DNA of 5,543 bases, taken from NCBI GenBank assembly GCA_009777165.1, contig WRML01000171.1:1-5543 (forward strand), given 5' to 3'. The stretch is from Kiritimatiellota bacterium. GTDB taxonomy: Bacteria > Verrucomicrobiota > Kiritimatiellia > RFP12 > UBA1067. Made by a program: the position numbers and the translations under genes. Below the pieces are notes generated by a model that was not told the DNA's origin, searched no databases, and saw only the letters and a list, made by a program, of their open reading frames with translations. This document shows positions 4,828-5,543 of this stretch, in pieces (the stretch's first letter is position 1; each line of letters starts with the position of its first letter).

Positions 4828-5543
4828 ATCTGATCATCAGGATGGTGCCGAGGATGGGGAGGAGCCAGACGTCGTGGCCGTCGTCGGAGACTTCCAGGCG
4901 CATGGAGCCCCGGAGGGGGGGGTCGAGCTGGGGCGGGGCGAGGATGTCGCCCGTGGCGGAGAGGATTTTGATTTTCGCGCCGCGCAGGTTGGCGTCGGGG
5001 GCGGCGATGACGGACAGGCCGGAGAAGTCTGCGTCGCCGACAACATGGATGTGCCCGCCAGTGAGGGAGACGGGAAGCACCGCGCCGTCAAAGATCGGCA
5101 CCGCACCGTCGAAGTTGATGACGGGGGTGGGGGTGATCTCGCCCGTGAGGGTGATCGGCACGGTGCCGTCGCCCGTGACGGTTCCGGCGCCGGAGAGGTT
5201 GCGGATGGTCTCGGGGCGGCTGCCGAGGTCGAGGAGGGGGAGGAGGTCGGTGCCGTTGGCGGCGGTGGGGGGGAGCTCCTCGTTGGTGAGCGCGTAGAAG
5301 TGGCGCGAGAGCGTCCCCGTGACGTTGAACAGCGCAACCGTCACGGAGTCGCCGACGGCGACGTAGCGCCAGGTGACGGCATGCACCAGCGAGCATTCGT
5401 TGTTGAATGTCAGCAGGTCGCGGGCGGTGCCGTTGTCGAAGCTGATGATCATGCGGCGGTTGGTGAAGTTGCCGTCGCTGCTCCACGGGCGGTTGAAGAA
5501 CGCCAGCTCATACGCCTTGCCCGGGATCAGTCCGGTGAGCGTG
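4826..5543 (-). CDS. Secreted beta-rich surface protein, C-terminal part
   Basis: The frame is open to the right edge, so the start lies outside; the internal ATG at 5452 is not the true start. The visible 238 residues begin TLTGLIPGKAYELAFFNRPW and continue with a jelly-roll-like domain (to about residue 120, ending HFYALTNEEL). From memory this is typical of large Verrucomicrobia/Lentisphaerae surface proteins, where the strand LTGLTPGxxY recurs. Next comes an 'autotransporter-associated beta-strand'-like part: IRNLSGAGTVTGDG, then GGHIHVVGDADFSG and a tail ending ILGTILMIR. There is no membrane anchor, sorting signal or PEP-CTERM motif at the C-terminus. The function is unknown; binding of carbohydrate or cell-surface display is an inference from fold and from its hydrolase neighbour 9 bp downstream. 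Two G runs (4915-4922, 5267-5273) lie in it. Confidence 0.75.
   Translation of the reverse strand, partial: TLTGLIPGKAYELAFFNRPWSSDGNFTNRRMIISFDNGTARDLLTFNNECSLVHAVTWRYVAVGDSVTVALFNVTGTLSRHFYALTNEELPPTAANGTDLLPLLDLGSRPETIRNLSGAGTVTGDGTVPITLTGEITPTPVINFDGAVPIFDGAVLPVSLTGGHIHVVGDADFSGLSVIAAPDANLRGAKIKILSATGDILAPPQLDPPLRGSMRLEVSDDGHDVWLLPILGTILMIR

Overview
The window is about 5.5 kb of GC-rich bacterial DNA. It holds a two-component regulatory pair on the + strand, a polysaccharide-degradation/surface-protein pair on the - strand, and an unusual density of short tandem and inverted repeats. Three things suggest a member of the PVC superphylum, most like Kiritimatiellota or Lentisphaerota: a sigma-54 response regulator, a divergent GH10 enzyme next to a surface protein of the 'autotransporter-associated beta-strand' type, and AT-rich mini-repeats scattered through GC-rich DNA. 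This assignment is an inference from style of sequence, not from a marker gene.

Layout. Positions 1-101 (-) are the start of a divergently transcribed gene with a CPKC zinc-ribbon motif. Positions 102-164 are a short divergent control region with a sigma-54-like -24/-12 element facing the kinase. Positions 165-1694 (+) encode a membrane histidine kinase, and 1801-3150 (+) its NtrC-type sigma-54 activator partner. Positions 3151-3502 are a convergent non-coding region packed with palindromes and a 9-nt tandem repeat. Positions 3503-4816 (-) encode a secreted GH10 glycoside hydrolase. Positions 4826-5543 (-) are the C-terminal part of a secreted, beta-rich surface protein lying directly upstream of the hydrolase, probably in the same operon.

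The most notable feature is a 175-bp array of 8-nt units (AACTTCTC and its reverse complement, arranged as an inverted pair) lying inside the kinase gene, between the DHp and the ATPase core motifs. It is translated in frame into about 59 low-complexity residues and leaves every kinase motif intact. A second inverted array, built of 7-nt units (TAGTTTA/TAGTTTT), begins in the kinase stop codon, fills the kinase-regulator gap and ends 2 nt before the regulator's ribosome binding site. A third, 9-nt tandem repeat lies downstream of the hydrolase. The kinase gene also carries four G or C homopolymers of 9-10 nt. These elements make the regulatory operon a candidate for repeat-driven variation or post-transcriptional control.

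How the genes work together is only partly visible. The kinase should phosphorylate the regulator, which should activate sigma-54 promoters, possibly including its own operon's. The hydrolase and the surface protein probably act outside the cytoplasm on plant-type or other polysaccharide. Nothing in the window shows that the regulator controls the hydrolase.
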